Shown here: in pieces, positions 13,381-22,161 of the stretch | How positions within the stretch are numbered: the first letter of the stretch is position 1 | Layout of the letters: every line of letters begins with the position of its first letter | From: a virus | DNA: 22,207 nucleotides | IMG/VR virus record: IMGVR_UViG_3300035157_000148 | Coordinates: 1-22,207 of that record | Strand: one strand, 5' to 3' | The notes under the pieces: model-generated | What the model was told of the DNA's origin: nothing | Database searches by the model: none | What the model saw: only the letters and a program-made list of their open reading frames with translations | Program-made: the position numbers and the translations under genes

Positions 13381-14123
13381 TGAGTTTAGGCGGAAGCGAA
13401 CAAACAGGAGTACAGACAACAACTGTGCTGCCACCTGCGTATGTGTTACCACAATTAGCGTATGGTGCAAATGAAGCTCAAAGAATGTATAGTGCAGGTA
13501 CTGGTTTTGGCTATTATCCTGAAAATACAGTAGCAGGATTTAGTCCAGAACAACAAATGGCTATGACGCTGCAAGGTAATCGTGCCTTATCTGGTAGTCC
13601 TATAACACGAGAAGGTCAGTCATTAGGTTTAAACACTTTGCGTGGTGATTTTTTAGGAAGCAATCCTTATTTTAAACAAGCTGTATTAGACCCAATTACA
13701 GACCAAGTGCAAGGTCAATTTAGTCGTGCAGGGCGTTTAGGTTCTGGTGCAAATCAAAATGCTTTAACTCGTGCATTGTCAACACCATTAATGCAAAACT
13801 ATGAAAACGAAAGACAAAGGCAAAGCAATATGTTATCTAATGTACCTGCCCTTGCTAACCAAGATTATACTGATTATGCACAATTAGCAGCAGTTGGATT
13901 GGACAGACAACAACAAGCACAAAGACAAATTGAAGCTAATAAAGCTCGTTTTGATTTCTTACAATCTGCACCACAACAAAGACTAGGTACTTTCTTAGGA
14001 AACTTAAACGCTGCAGCAGGAAATGCACAAACAACAAACCAACCTTTATATGAAAATACAAATGCTAATGCTTTAGCAAATACAGCTACTTTACTTAGCA
14101 TTATTAAAAGTTTGAGGGGTTAA
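13380..14123 (+). CDS. Putative internal/ejection protein (247 aa)
   Basis: The N-terminus (GGSEQTGVQTTTVLPPAYVL, then YGANEAQRMYSAGTGFGYYP and ENTVAGFSPEQQMAM) and the middle (SRAGRLGSGANQNALTRAL) match a pattern common in internal or minor tail proteins of short-tailed phages: a Gly/Thr/Gln-rich lead, YYPxNTVAxFSPxQ, and GRxGSG. The rest is helical and rich in Gln, Ala and Asn (NERQRQSNMLSNVPALANQD, VGLDRQQQAQRQIEANKARF), which would suit a protein that unfolds during ejection. Its position just after the neck genes matches the ejection genes of P22-like phages. It starts on a TAATG overlap. Confidence 0.65.
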   Translation: MSLGGSEQTGVQTTTVLPPAYVLPQLAYGANEAQRMYSAGTGFGYYPENTVAGFSPEQQMAMTLQGNRALSGSPITREGQSLGLNTLRGDFLGSNPYFKQAVLDPITDQVQGQFSRAGRLGSGANQNALTRALSTPLMQNYENERQRQSNMLSNVPALANQDYTDYAQLAAVGLDRQQQAQRQIEANKARFDFLQSAPQQRLGTFLGNLNAAAGNAQTTNQPLYENTNANALANTATLLSIIKSLRG

Positions 14124-14125
14124 AT

Positions 14126-15688
14126 ATGACTTTGTTAAACAATGCTGTTAATAATAATGAAGAAGAAAAAGGTTTAAGTGGTTTATTAGGTAGATTAGAT
14201 AGTCAAGGTTTATTAGCTTTCGCTGCTGCTTTACAAGAACAAGCTGCTCCCTCTACAACGCCACAAGGCGATTTAAGATTAGCTGCACCTATGTTGGCTT
14301 ACAAACAAGCAAATGAACAACAAAAACAAAAACAGGCTTTAAATCAATTATTTGAAGCTAGAGGCATACCTACTGATTTACCAACTGATGTTGCATTAAA
14401 ATTATTAAACAATAACAAACAAACAAAACCAAACTTTCAAACATTTCAAAATACATCATCTCAGCCAATAAATATAGGTGGGCGAATTATTGAACCTAAT
14501 GCTACTTTTAATATAGATTCAAATACATTTTATGACCCACAAAATCAAGCTATAGCTAATGCTTATAGTCGAGGATTAATAACGCCATTTACACCAAAAA
14601 ATAAAAATCAACAAGTATCTTTTAAGAATTTTACAAATACTAGCGGTGACGACATTACATTATCAAATGGTATAGTCATTAAATCTGGAGAATCTACAGC
14701 ATTAAATGTTTCTGATGTTTTTGCCAACCCAAATAGAGGAGTTACAAAAGAATTAATTAATAAAGGAATTTTAAGAGAAAGCGGTAAAATAGATATAAAA
14801 GATAAATCATATATTAATAACACAACAAAACTTATAAAATTAGCAAATGGTACAGAGCTAGGCGTTGGGCAAACAATAACATTAGATAGTAATTCACAAA
14901 TTCAAAACAATAAACTTATAGATAATAATAAATTAGCATTTTATGAAGGTGGTAGAGCTACAAATAAAACAATACTGCAAGACCCAGAAACAGGTAATAG
15001 GTATGAACAATATAATGTTGATGGTAAAGAATTTATAAGAGATTTAAAACAAGGTCAAAGGTTGCCATTAGAAATATTTAGAAAACTATACCCAGATTTA
15101 CTTCCAAAATTAAAATCTATTACTACAACTGAAATTGCGGAAAGAAGTGTAAAAAGACCAAAATTATTAGATATGTCGCAAGACATAGTAACAGACTATG
15201 TTTCATTACAAGCATTAACACGATATGGTGCTAGTGTTGACAAGGCTGGACAAGGTATTAATTTTGCTGTTGATTCATTGTTAAGAAATATTAACACTAT
15301 ACTTGATGCCGAAGATTTAACCGAAGAAGAACTTGCTGCTGGTTTAGCGACAGGTCAGCAAGAAGGTTTACTTGGTAAATATCGACTTGAAGTTGTAGGT
15401 GGTGGTGTAATGACAGAACAAGATGCTATGAGGGTTATTAAAGCTCTAGGTCGAAGGGGTGCTTTAAGAAACAAAAAAGAAATTAAAGTATTGTTAACGC
15501 AAATGTTTAAAGATAAATACGCTAAATATGCAAGACAAGTGCAGTTTTTTAACACAGCAATTAGTGACCAACAAGATGACGCTTTTTTACCTTTCCCTGT
15601 ATATGAATCCTATGAAGAAATGTTAAAAGAATTAACAGAAAATGCAGAAAAAGAACAGTTTAGCGAAACTGAAAGTGATTTTGATTAA
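14126..15688 (+). CDS. Internal-virion-type protein with a threefold repeat (520 aa)
   Basis: No family is recognised with certainty. Residues 1-80 are Ala/Gln-rich and helical. Residues 107-276 carry three related copies with an exact 62-residue spacing (starting at 107, 169 and 231), each of the form NTS...I-x-L-x-NG-x-x-I-x-x-G-x-x-x-x-L, likely small beta domains. The C-terminal half is helical (VTDYVSLQALTRYGASVDKA, then NINTILDAEDLTEEELAAGL) and ends in an acidic tail. The ribosome binding site GAGGGG is inside the end of the upstream gene. Size and position between two putative ejection proteins suggest a third one, or a tail-associated protein. Confidence 0.65.
   Translation: MTLLNNAVNNNEEEKGLSGLLGRLDSQGLLAFAAALQEQAAPSTTPQGDLRLAAPMLAYKQANEQQKQKQALNQLFEARGIPTDLPTDVALKLLNNNKQTKPNFQTFQNTSSQPINIGGRIIEPNATFNIDSNTFYDPQNQAIANAYSRGLITPFTPKNKNQQVSFKNFTNTSGDDITLSNGIVIKSGESTALNVSDVFANPNRGVTKELINKGILRESGKIDIKDKSYINNTTKLIKLANGTELGVGQTITLDSNSQIQNNKLIDNNKLAFYEGGRATNKTILQDPETGNRYEQYNVDGKEFIRDLKQGQRLPLEIFRKLYPDLLPKLKSITTTEIAERSVKRPKLLDMSQDIVTDYVSLQALTRYGASVDKAGQGINFAVDSLLRNINTILDAEDLTEEELAAGLATGQQEGLLGKYRLEVVGGGVMTEQDAMRVIKALGRRGALRNKKEIKVLLTQMFKDKYAKYARQVQFFNTAISDQQDDAFLPFPVYESYEEMLKELTENAEKEQFSETESDFD
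14444..14953 (+). repeat. Three protein-level repeats, 62-residue period
   Basis: Copies begin at 14444, 14630 and 14816 (186 bases apart). They align as FQNTSSQPINIGGRIIEPN, FTNTSGDDITLSNGIVIKSG and NNTTKLIKLANGTELGVG. The first two also share a following DxFxxPN-type stretch and a GLI/GIL end. DNA identity is low, so duplication is old or the repeat is maintained for structure. Confidence 0.7.
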
Positions 15689-15697
15689 GGACATAAT

Positions 15698-17518
15698 ATG
15701 GCAAAAAGACATTTAATACACACAAAAACTAGAAAGAAAATAACAATTTATGTGCCTAAATCACATGAAGATAAATTTGGTAAATTGCAAGATAAAGTAA
15801 AAGGTTACAGCTCACAAATAGAAAAAGAATTTTTAGAAAATTTAGTAAAAAACCCAAAAAATATGCCAAAAGGATATTATGTTTCAAAAGGTAACTTAGA
15901 TGATTTTGGAAAAGCATTAAAAAAATTACCAAGTTCTAGTTTAAAATTATTAACAGATTATGCAAATATAGTTATACACCCAATAGATACAGCAACAAAT
16001 GTTTTTAAATTAGGAAAAGGTGTTTTAGAACTTGCTGTTCCAGATTATATATATAAATCTGATGACCAAGATATGGCAATAGCTATTGGTAATTATTTTA
16101 AAGATAAATATGGTTCTATGGCAGGTTTTAGAAAAGCTGCAACATCAGACCCTGCTGGTATATTAGCAGATGTTAGTATGGTTTTTTCTGGTGGTGCTAC
16201 TGTTCTTGGTAAAATACCTCAACTAGCAGGACAAGCAGAAAAAATTAATAAATTTGCAAGAATTTCAAATAGATTTGACCCTGTAATTGGAACTGGTTGG
16301 GGTTTAAAAGAAAGTGGAAAAGGTGTTATGAATTATTTACCAGATATAGCTGCTTTACCCTCTGGTGTTGGGGGTGATGTTCTTAGGTTAGGTTATCAAG
16401 CTGGTCGTGAAGGTGGTGAAAAGCAAAGAGCATTTACCGATAATATGAGAGGAAAAAATCCTAATGCTGCTGAAGATTTAGCAAAACAAATAAGAGAAAG
16501 ATTAAATCAGCATAAACTAGCAAAACAAGAAAAATATAGTAATGATATGGGTCAATTATTATTAGGAAATAAAGTTATACCACAAAAAGATTTTAACAAA
16601 ATAATAGACAACATTATAAAAAATATAGACAATAAAACAACATTTAAGGGTAGGAATATAGATAAAACTATTGAAGTGCCAAGTCATTTACCTGTAAAAC
16701 CTGAAATAAGAAAAGTTAATGAAAAAGGAATTAATACAGTACAAAATGAAAAGGGTGCTGCAGCAGTAAATGAAATTAAGGAAATATTAACTACATTTAA
16801 AGAAAATCCTAATTTTCATACAGCAGAGGGTTTAGATGTTTTAAAAGGCATGATTGATGATTTATACCCTACTACAGCAAATAGCGAATTACCAAATTTA
16901 GTTCAAAATATAATTACTGAAACAAGAAATAATATTAAAAGCAAAATTATTGAAATTGAACCAAATTATGCAGATGTTATGGAAGCGTATGAAGTTGCGC
17001 ATAGACTAGAACAAGAATTATTAAAAGGATACGCTTTAGGTAATAAATCAACTATTGATACAATTTCAAGAAAATTATTTCAAGCTTTAAGAAACAACAA
17101 AAGTACAAATTACAATTCAAGATTAAACACATTAAAACAATTTGATAATCTTGGTGATTTACAAGCTGCAATAGCAGGTCTTGTTGCACAAAGCCCAATA
17201 CCTGTTGGGGGTTCTGGTTTAGTTTATAGTAGCCTTGCTGCAGGTGGAGCAATAGGTGCTGGCGCATCAGGTGGAACATTAGCAGCTTTACTAGCTTTAT
17301 CAAGTCCAAGAGTAGCAGGTGAAGCAAGTAATTTAGCAGGTAGAATTGCTGGTACTGTTAATCAAATGTCACCACCACCACAAGTAACAGGTTTATTAGA
17401 CGCAATACCAGATAGTATAACACAAGCTGCGTCTAATACAGCAGGGGTTTTAAAAAAACCTTTAACAGATATAACTCTATTGGAAGCTAGAGCAATAGAT
17501 GAAGAAGAAAATTATTAG
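15698..17518 (+). CDS. Putative ejected/membrane-active internal virion protein (606 aa)
   Basis: The N-terminus is basic (MAKRHLIHTKTRKKITIYVP). A conserved-looking block follows at about 150-180 (DPAGILADVSMVFSGGATVL), a pattern I know from large internal proteins of many podoviruses. The middle is helical and charged (about 240-470). Near the C-terminus is a glycine-zipper-like segment (about 508-538; AAGGAIGAGASGGTLAALLA), well suited to membrane insertion. A Pro patch and an acidic tail follow. Together with the two preceding genes it makes a three-gene set like P22 gp7, gp20 and gp16, which leave the virion and breach the envelope during infection. The function is inferred from composition and position. 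AAGGA is 6 bases before the ATG, and the stop lies inside the next ribosome binding site. Confidence 0.7.
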   Translation: MAKRHLIHTKTRKKITIYVPKSHEDKFGKLQDKVKGYSSQIEKEFLENLVKNPKNMPKGYYVSKGNLDDFGKALKKLPSSSLKLLTDYANIVIHPIDTATNVFKLGKGVLELAVPDYIYKSDDQDMAIAIGNYFKDKYGSMAGFRKAATSDPAGILADVSMVFSGGATVLGKIPQLAGQAEKINKFARISNRFDPVIGTGWGLKESGKGVMNYLPDIAALPSGVGGDVLRLGYQAGREGGEKQRAFTDNMRGKNPNAAEDLAKQIRERLNQHKLAKQEKYSNDMGQLLLGNKVIPQKDFNKIIDNIIKNIDNKTTFKGRNIDKTIEVPSHLPVKPEIRKVNEKGINTVQNEKGAAAVNEIKEILTTFKENPNFHTAEGLDVLKGMIDDLYPTTANSELPNLVQNIITETRNNIKSKIIEIEPNYADVMEAYEVAHRLEQELLKGYALGNKSTIDTISRKLFQALRNNKSTNYNSRLNTLKQFDNLGDLQAAIAGLVAQSPIPVGGSGLVYSSLAAGGAIGAGASGGTLAALLALSSPRVAGEASNLAGRIAGTVNQMSPPPQVTGLLDAIPDSITQAASNTAGVLKKPLTDITLLEARAIDEEENY

Positions 17519-17527
17519 GAGTAACAC

Positions 17528-20500
17528 ATGGCAAAAACGAAAATATCACAGTTTGATGCAAACGCAGCAAATAATACTGACTTAAATAGTATTAGTATTG
17601 CTGAGGGAACAGCACCATCAAACATAAATAACGCTATAAGAGAATTAATGTCGCAACTTGCTGACCTTAATCTTGGTAACGAAGTACTATCTACACTTAA
17701 AATAGATAATTTGCATTTAGATGGAAACACCATAGTTACGCTTGATACAAATGGCGACCTAAACCTTACTCCTAATGGTACAGGGTCAGTCACGATAGCT
17801 AAAGCAGACATTAATGGTGGTGCTATTGATGGCACACCTATTGGTGCTTCTAGTGCAAGTACAGGTGCATTTTCTACATTATCTGCAAGTTCAACTGCTA
17901 ATCTAGGTTCAACAGTAACAATAAGTGGTGGAAATATAGATGGGGTTATAGGTGCTAATACACCTGCGGCAATAACTGGTACTGTGATTACCGCCAATAC
18001 AAATTTTGCAGGAGATATTACAGGTAATGTTACTGGAAATGTCACAGGCAACCTAACTGGAAATGTCACAGGGAATGTAACTGGAAATGTGACTGGAGAT
18101 GTAACTGGAAATATTACAGCTTCCACAGGTTCATCTACATTCAACAATGTAACTATCAATGGCACATTGGATATGGATTCAACCACTACACAAACTATTA
18201 CAGGTCTTGCCACGCCATCAGGTAGTTCAGATGCAGCAACTAAAGGGTATGTTGATACCGAAGTATCAGCATTGGTTGACTCTGCTCCATCAACATTAAA
18301 TACATTAAATGAATTAGCTGCAGCATTAGGTGATGACGCTAATTACGCAACAACAACAACTAACGCTATCGCTGCCAAGCTACCTCTTGCTGGTGGCACT
18401 ATGACAGGGAACATAAACCTTGATTCAAATAGTTTAACAAACTTAGCTGCTCCATCAGGTGCAAATGACGCTGCAAGAAAAGCCTATGTAGATACTGCTG
18501 ACGCACTAAAACTTAATTTAAGTGGTGGTACAATGTCAGGTGACATTAATGCAGATAGCAATAAAGTTACAAATCTTGCTACGCCAACAAACACAGGTGA
18601 CGCAACAAGTAAATCTTATGTTGATGGTATATTAGGTTCGGCAACCTCTGCGGCTACATCAGCTTCTAACGCAGCAACTTCGGCTACAAACGCTGCAAAT
18701 TCAGCAACCTCTGCTTCAACCCAAGCTAGTAACGCAGCTACAAGTGCTGCTGCTGCCGCTACATCTTATGACAATTTTGATGATAGATATTTAGGTGCAA
18801 AATCATCAGCACCTACTGTTGATAATGATGGTGACGCTTTAATTGAGGGTGCATTATATTTTAATACAACATCAAATGAGTTATTTGTTAGAAATTCATC
18901 AAACGCATGGACACAAGCTGCCTTTACAGCAAGTGGATTTTTAAGTGGTAGTAATAACCTATCAGATGTTGATAGTGCATCAACAGCAAGAACAAATTTA
19001 GGATTAGCTATTGGTACAAATGTACAAGCCCATGACGCTGATTTAGATGCCCTTGCAGGACTAACATCTGCTGCCGACAAAGGTATTCAATTTACAGGTA
19101 GTGGAACTGCAGGTACATACGATTTAACAAGTGCAGGTAAAGCCCTACTAGATGACGCAGATGCTGCAGCCCAAAGAACAACATTAGGATTAGGAACTGC
19201 CGCTACAACAGCTTCTTCTGATTATGCTACAGCAGCACAAGGAACGAAAGCTGATGATGCAGCAGCAAAAGCATCAAACTTGTCAGATTTAGCAAGTGCA
19301 AGCACAGCTAGAACTAATTTAGGACTAGGCAGCGTTGCAACATTGACCGCAGGTACATCAGCAAATAATGCTGTTCAATTAGATAGTAACGCCAAACTAC
19401 CAGCAGTAGATGGTTCACAACTTACAGGAATATCAGGTGGAACTGACCAAATTGATATGGTCGTTGCAACAGGTTCAGATGCTATATCTGTTGGTGATGT
19501 TATTACAAGAGAAAGTAGTGGTGAAACTAAAAAGGTTAAAAAAACTTCCACGACAACAAACTATTCTGTCGGAGCTATTGACCACCTAGAAACTAACATA
19601 GGTAATGCTGGGTGGCATACTAGCTCATACAGTCCTCATGGTCATACCCAGCTTTTTGAAGTATGCGGATCGCATGATGGAAGATTTGTAGTTTTCTGGG
19701 GTTCTGGGTGGCCGAGTTACACTTATTATGCCATTGCTTGGGTACATAATGGAAGTGGTAGTTGGACTATCGGAAGCAGTAGGACATCTACAAGCGATAG
19801 TCATAATGGCGGTCAAGTAGCTGTTCCAACATTAAGATTTTCTAAGAGCTTAAACACAAGTGCTGGTGGAACATGGATAGCCTTTTATCAAGATAATGGC
19901 AGATATACTAGAACAATGTTTTTTACTGTTGATAGCGGTACAGGGCATCAAGTATATAAATATGGTGAGAGTGGCTCTACATCATCTTTCTACAGTAAAG
20001 GTCAAGCTGCTTCTGGAAGCGGAACAACAGTCAATGAAGGCAACACAATAAGACAAGTATCAAGTGAAAGAGTGGACATCTTATCTCTTGGAAATACATA
20101 TAACAAAACTTATGTTGGCTCATGGAAAGTAGAATATAATGGTTCACAATACACTTGTTCTACAATAGGTGGAGTCCAGACTAACGATTCAGCTTATTCA
20201 AACTCTGGCTATGGAAGCAGTTATTACAGTCGATTTGCTTTATGTGGTTATGACCATAAGAACGATAGACTTATTGGCTGTGTTGTAGATAGCAATAGAC
20301 GACTTACTTTTGTAAAAGCAAAACCAGCAGGAAATGCTCTTGATTGGACTTTTGAATGGGCTTCTAATGCTTGGAGTGCATCAAACTTAAACGATAATGG
20401 TACGATTGATCAGGGATATGAATATGGGGATTATGTGATGCAAGATGGCTATGGACAAGCCTTCCTAAGTTCAAGAAACTATCGAGCTGGGCAATCACAA

Positions 20501-21862
20501 ATATATTATTCTCTAGTCGCAGTAGATGGAGCTATGACAAGCTACAATGCGTCAGGTGTTTCTAATATTATACATACTAGCAGACAAAGTGATTACAATT
20601 ATATTGGCGGCCCGCCTATGAAGTGGGATATCCTAAATAGAAAGTTATTAGTTTGGGGTACAGGATATAATCATTCAGATAGCTTACAGAGCTGGGTTCA
20701 TCTTAACAACTCAATGAGAGTAATCAGTATGTCTGAAAGCGGTGGTTACCATGTAACCCACAGTACCGATTCAACAGTATCAACAGGAAGTAGTTATGAT
20801 GGTAGCTCTGGTTCTGAGTTTACTCGTTTTAGAATGTGGGGATTTGTTGATGGTGTAAGTATTACATCTTTGACTGATGCAAAAGCTGGAAGATACCTTA
20901 TGTTTAAGAGCAGTAATGCTACAGGAACAGGAACTATAAAGTGGGCATCAGGAACAATTCCACATTCTGTAACGACATCAACTACAAATAAATCAGATGC
21001 TTTTGGATTTGCACAAAAAGCTGGTACTGCTGGAGATACAATTTCAGTATTACCATTTGATAGTGAAAGTATTGAACAAAACCAATCATCTTTAACACAT
21101 GGTACAAAATATTATGTAAGCTCAACAGGAGCATTGTCTACAGCTACAACTCCAGATGCGGATATTGCAAATGACCCTGATAATCCTCTTGTTGGACAAG
21201 CTATTAATACTACTTTTTTACGATTGCCCTCAAAAAGCATTTCTGGTGGTGGAATAGCTTCATCAGACACTTCCAAGATATTTTGTGGAGCTGTTGATTT
21301 AAAAAATGACACAGGAGTGCAGTCTAATTTTACATTATCAAAACCATCAGGCATTAACGCAGAAGATATTAGGGCATATATAATTGAATATTATGGAATT
21401 ATGACAAGTACAGGTACAGGTGATTATTATGTCTTGCAAATGAAACCTTACAATAGTGGTAGTTCTGTTATGAACAGTACCTTTTATGGTGGGGGTTTTT
21501 ATTATGGGGGTGGCACAGATGGCTCATATAATACAAACATGAGTACCTACTTAAACATAGCTTATCAAGGTGGTGAATCACTACAAGGAGCATCAAGCTC
21601 AACAAGAGCTTCAAATGCTATTATGTACAGTCCATCATGGTCTGGTGTTTGTTTATATGAAAACAACATAAACCAAGCTTCTATAGATTATTGGTCTATC
21701 ATGCGGTATGGAACTAACAATAATCAGATAAGAAAAGAATGGTACACAGGCGGAGCAAACAACAATCAGACAACATCTAATTATGCTGATTCATTTTATT
21801 TTGAGCCACGAACAGGCACATGGTCAGAGGGTGTTGTTAGTTTATACGCAATTACTAAATAG
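17528..21862 (+). CDS. Tail fibre / receptor-binding protein (1,444 aa)
   Basis: The N-terminus (KTKISQFDANAANNTDLNSI, then NINNAIRELMSQLADL) is a typical virion-anchor start. A shaft follows with nine GNVT-type tetrapeptides (about 162-197) and three T-x-LAxP...DAAxKxYVDT repeats (about 224-367). Then come an Ala/Ser/Thr coiled coil (about 371-414), a YDNFDDRYLGAKSSAPTVDN block and LSDxxSASTARTNLGLG repeats to about 640. A Trp/Tyr/Gly-rich beta region (about 650-1130) probably binds the receptor and looks propeller-like. Near 1165-1243 is a GTAGDTISV...LTHGTKYYVSSTG module seen in marine phage fibres, then a Gly/Tyr/Asn-rich C-terminal domain. TAGGAG overlaps the upstream stop. A dedicated chaperone follows. 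Confidence 0.88.
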   Translation: MAKTKISQFDANAANNTDLNSISIAEGTAPSNINNAIRELMSQLADLNLGNEVLSTLKIDNLHLDGNTIVTLDTNGDLNLTPNGTGSVTIAKADINGGAIDGTPIGASSASTGAFSTLSASSTANLGSTVTISGGNIDGVIGANTPAAITGTVITANTNFAGDITGNVTGNVTGNLTGNVTGNVTGNVTGDVTGNITASTGSSTFNNVTINGTLDMDSTTTQTITGLATPSGSSDAATKGYVDTEVSALVDSAPSTLNTLNELAAALGDDANYATTTTNAIAAKLPLAGGTMTGNINLDSNSLTNLAAPSGANDAARKAYVDTADALKLNLSGGTMSGDINADSNKVTNLATPTNTGDATSKSYVDGILGSATSAATSASNAATSATNAANSATSASTQASNAATSAAAAATSYDNFDDRYLGAKSSAPTVDNDGDALIEGALYFNTTSNELFVRNSSNAWTQAAFTASGFLSGSNNLSDVDSASTARTNLGLAIGTNVQAHDADLDALAGLTSAADKGIQFTGSGTAGTYDLTSAGKALLDDADAAAQRTTLGLGTAATTASSDYATAAQGTKADDAAAKASNLSDLASASTARTNLGLGSVATLTAGTSANNAVQLDSNAKLPAVDGSQLTGISGGTDQIDMVVATGSDAISVGDVITRESSGETKKVKKTSTTTNYSVGAIDHLETNIGNAGWHTSSYSPHGHTQLFEVCGSHDGRFVVFWGSGWPSYTYYAIAWVHNGSGSWTIGSSRTSTSDSHNGGQVAVPTLRFSKSLNTSAGGTWIAFYQDNGRYTRTMFFTVDSGTGHQVYKYGESGSTSSFYSKGQAASGSGTTVNEGNTIRQVSSERVDILSLGNTYNKTYVGSWKVEYNGSQYTCSTIGGVQTNDSAYSNSGYGSSYYSRFALCGYDHKNDRLIGCVVDSNRRLTFVKAKPAGNALDWTFEWASNAWSASNLNDNGTIDQGYEYGDYVMQDGYGQAFLSSRNYRAGQSQIYYSLVAVDGAMTSYNASGVSNIIHTSRQSDYNYIGGPPMKWDILNRKLLVWGTGYNHSDSLQSWVHLNNSMRVISMSESGGYHVTHSTDSTVSTGSSYDGSSGSEFTRFRMWGFVDGVSITSLTDAKAGRYLMFKSSNATGTGTIKWASGTIPHSVTTSTTNKSDAFGFAQKAGTAGDTISVLPFDSESIEQNQSSLTHGTKYYVSSTGALSTATTPDADIANDPDNPLVGQAINTTFLRLPSKSISGGGIASSDTSKIFCGAVDLKNDTGVQSNFTLSKPSGINAEDIRAYIIEYYGIMTSTGTGDYYVLQMKPYNSGSSVMNSTFYGGGFYYGGGTDGSYNTNMSTYLNIAYQGGESLQGASSSTRASNAIMYSPSWSGVCLYENNINQASIDYWSIMRYGTNNNQIRKEWYTGGANNNQTTSNYADSFYFEPRTGTWSEGVVSLYAITK
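18011..18118 (+). repeat. Nine 12-bp GNVT coding repeats in the fibre shaft
   Basis: Nine tandem 12-base units encode G-N/D-V/I/L-T. Base differences between units are largely synonymous (GGA/GGT/GGC/GGG, ACT/ACA, GTT/GTC/GTA/GTG), so protein sequence is conserved while DNA identity is broken up. Confidence 0.92.
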
Positions 21863-21870
21863 GAGAAATT

Positions 21871-22152
21871 ATGCCAAAACAACAAGTATATGATGGAACA
21901 TTAAAAAAGTTTGTTGAAATTGAGGTTGAGGATATTGATACCTCTGAAATAGAATTAGAACAAACAACTGCTGGTGTTAGGACTAATAGGAACAATTCTT
22001 TAAAAGATAGTGATTGGGCTTTAGCTTCTGATAGCCCTTTAACAGATGAACAAAAAACTGAAGCTACAACATACAGACAAGCATTAAGGGATTTACCAGA
22101 GCAAGAGGGTTTTCCAAATGTTGAGTTTCCAACTAAACCCGATTTTTTATAG
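21871..22152 (+). CDS. Tail fibre assembly chaperone-like protein
   Basis: This 93-residue acidic protein has the C-terminal pattern RTNRNNSLKDSDWALASDSP, then TEATTYRQALRDLPEQEGFP, then VEFPTKPDF. The series Rx2RxxxLxxxDW...YRQxLRDLPxQxGFP...P is the signature of the phage tail assembly chaperone family (Phage_tail_APC in Pfam, by recall). Such proteins help fold or attach the fibre encoded just upstream. The gene starts 8 bases after the fibre stop, and its AGGAG overlaps that stop codon, so it is co-translated with the fibre. The N-terminus (QQVYDGTLKKFVEIEVEDID) is specific to this phage type. Confidence 0.85.
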   Translation: MPKQQVYDGTLKKFVEIEVEDIDTSEIELEQTTAGVRTNRNNSLKDSDWALASDSPLTDEQKTEATTYRQALRDLPEQEGFPNVEFPTKPDFL

Positions 22153-22161
22153 GAGAATAAA

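Noticed and set aside
17515-18213. Leftward 232-residue open frame with a repeated FPVT motif
   Set aside because: The FPVT repeats are the exact antisense of the GNVT repeats in the fibre; no independent support.
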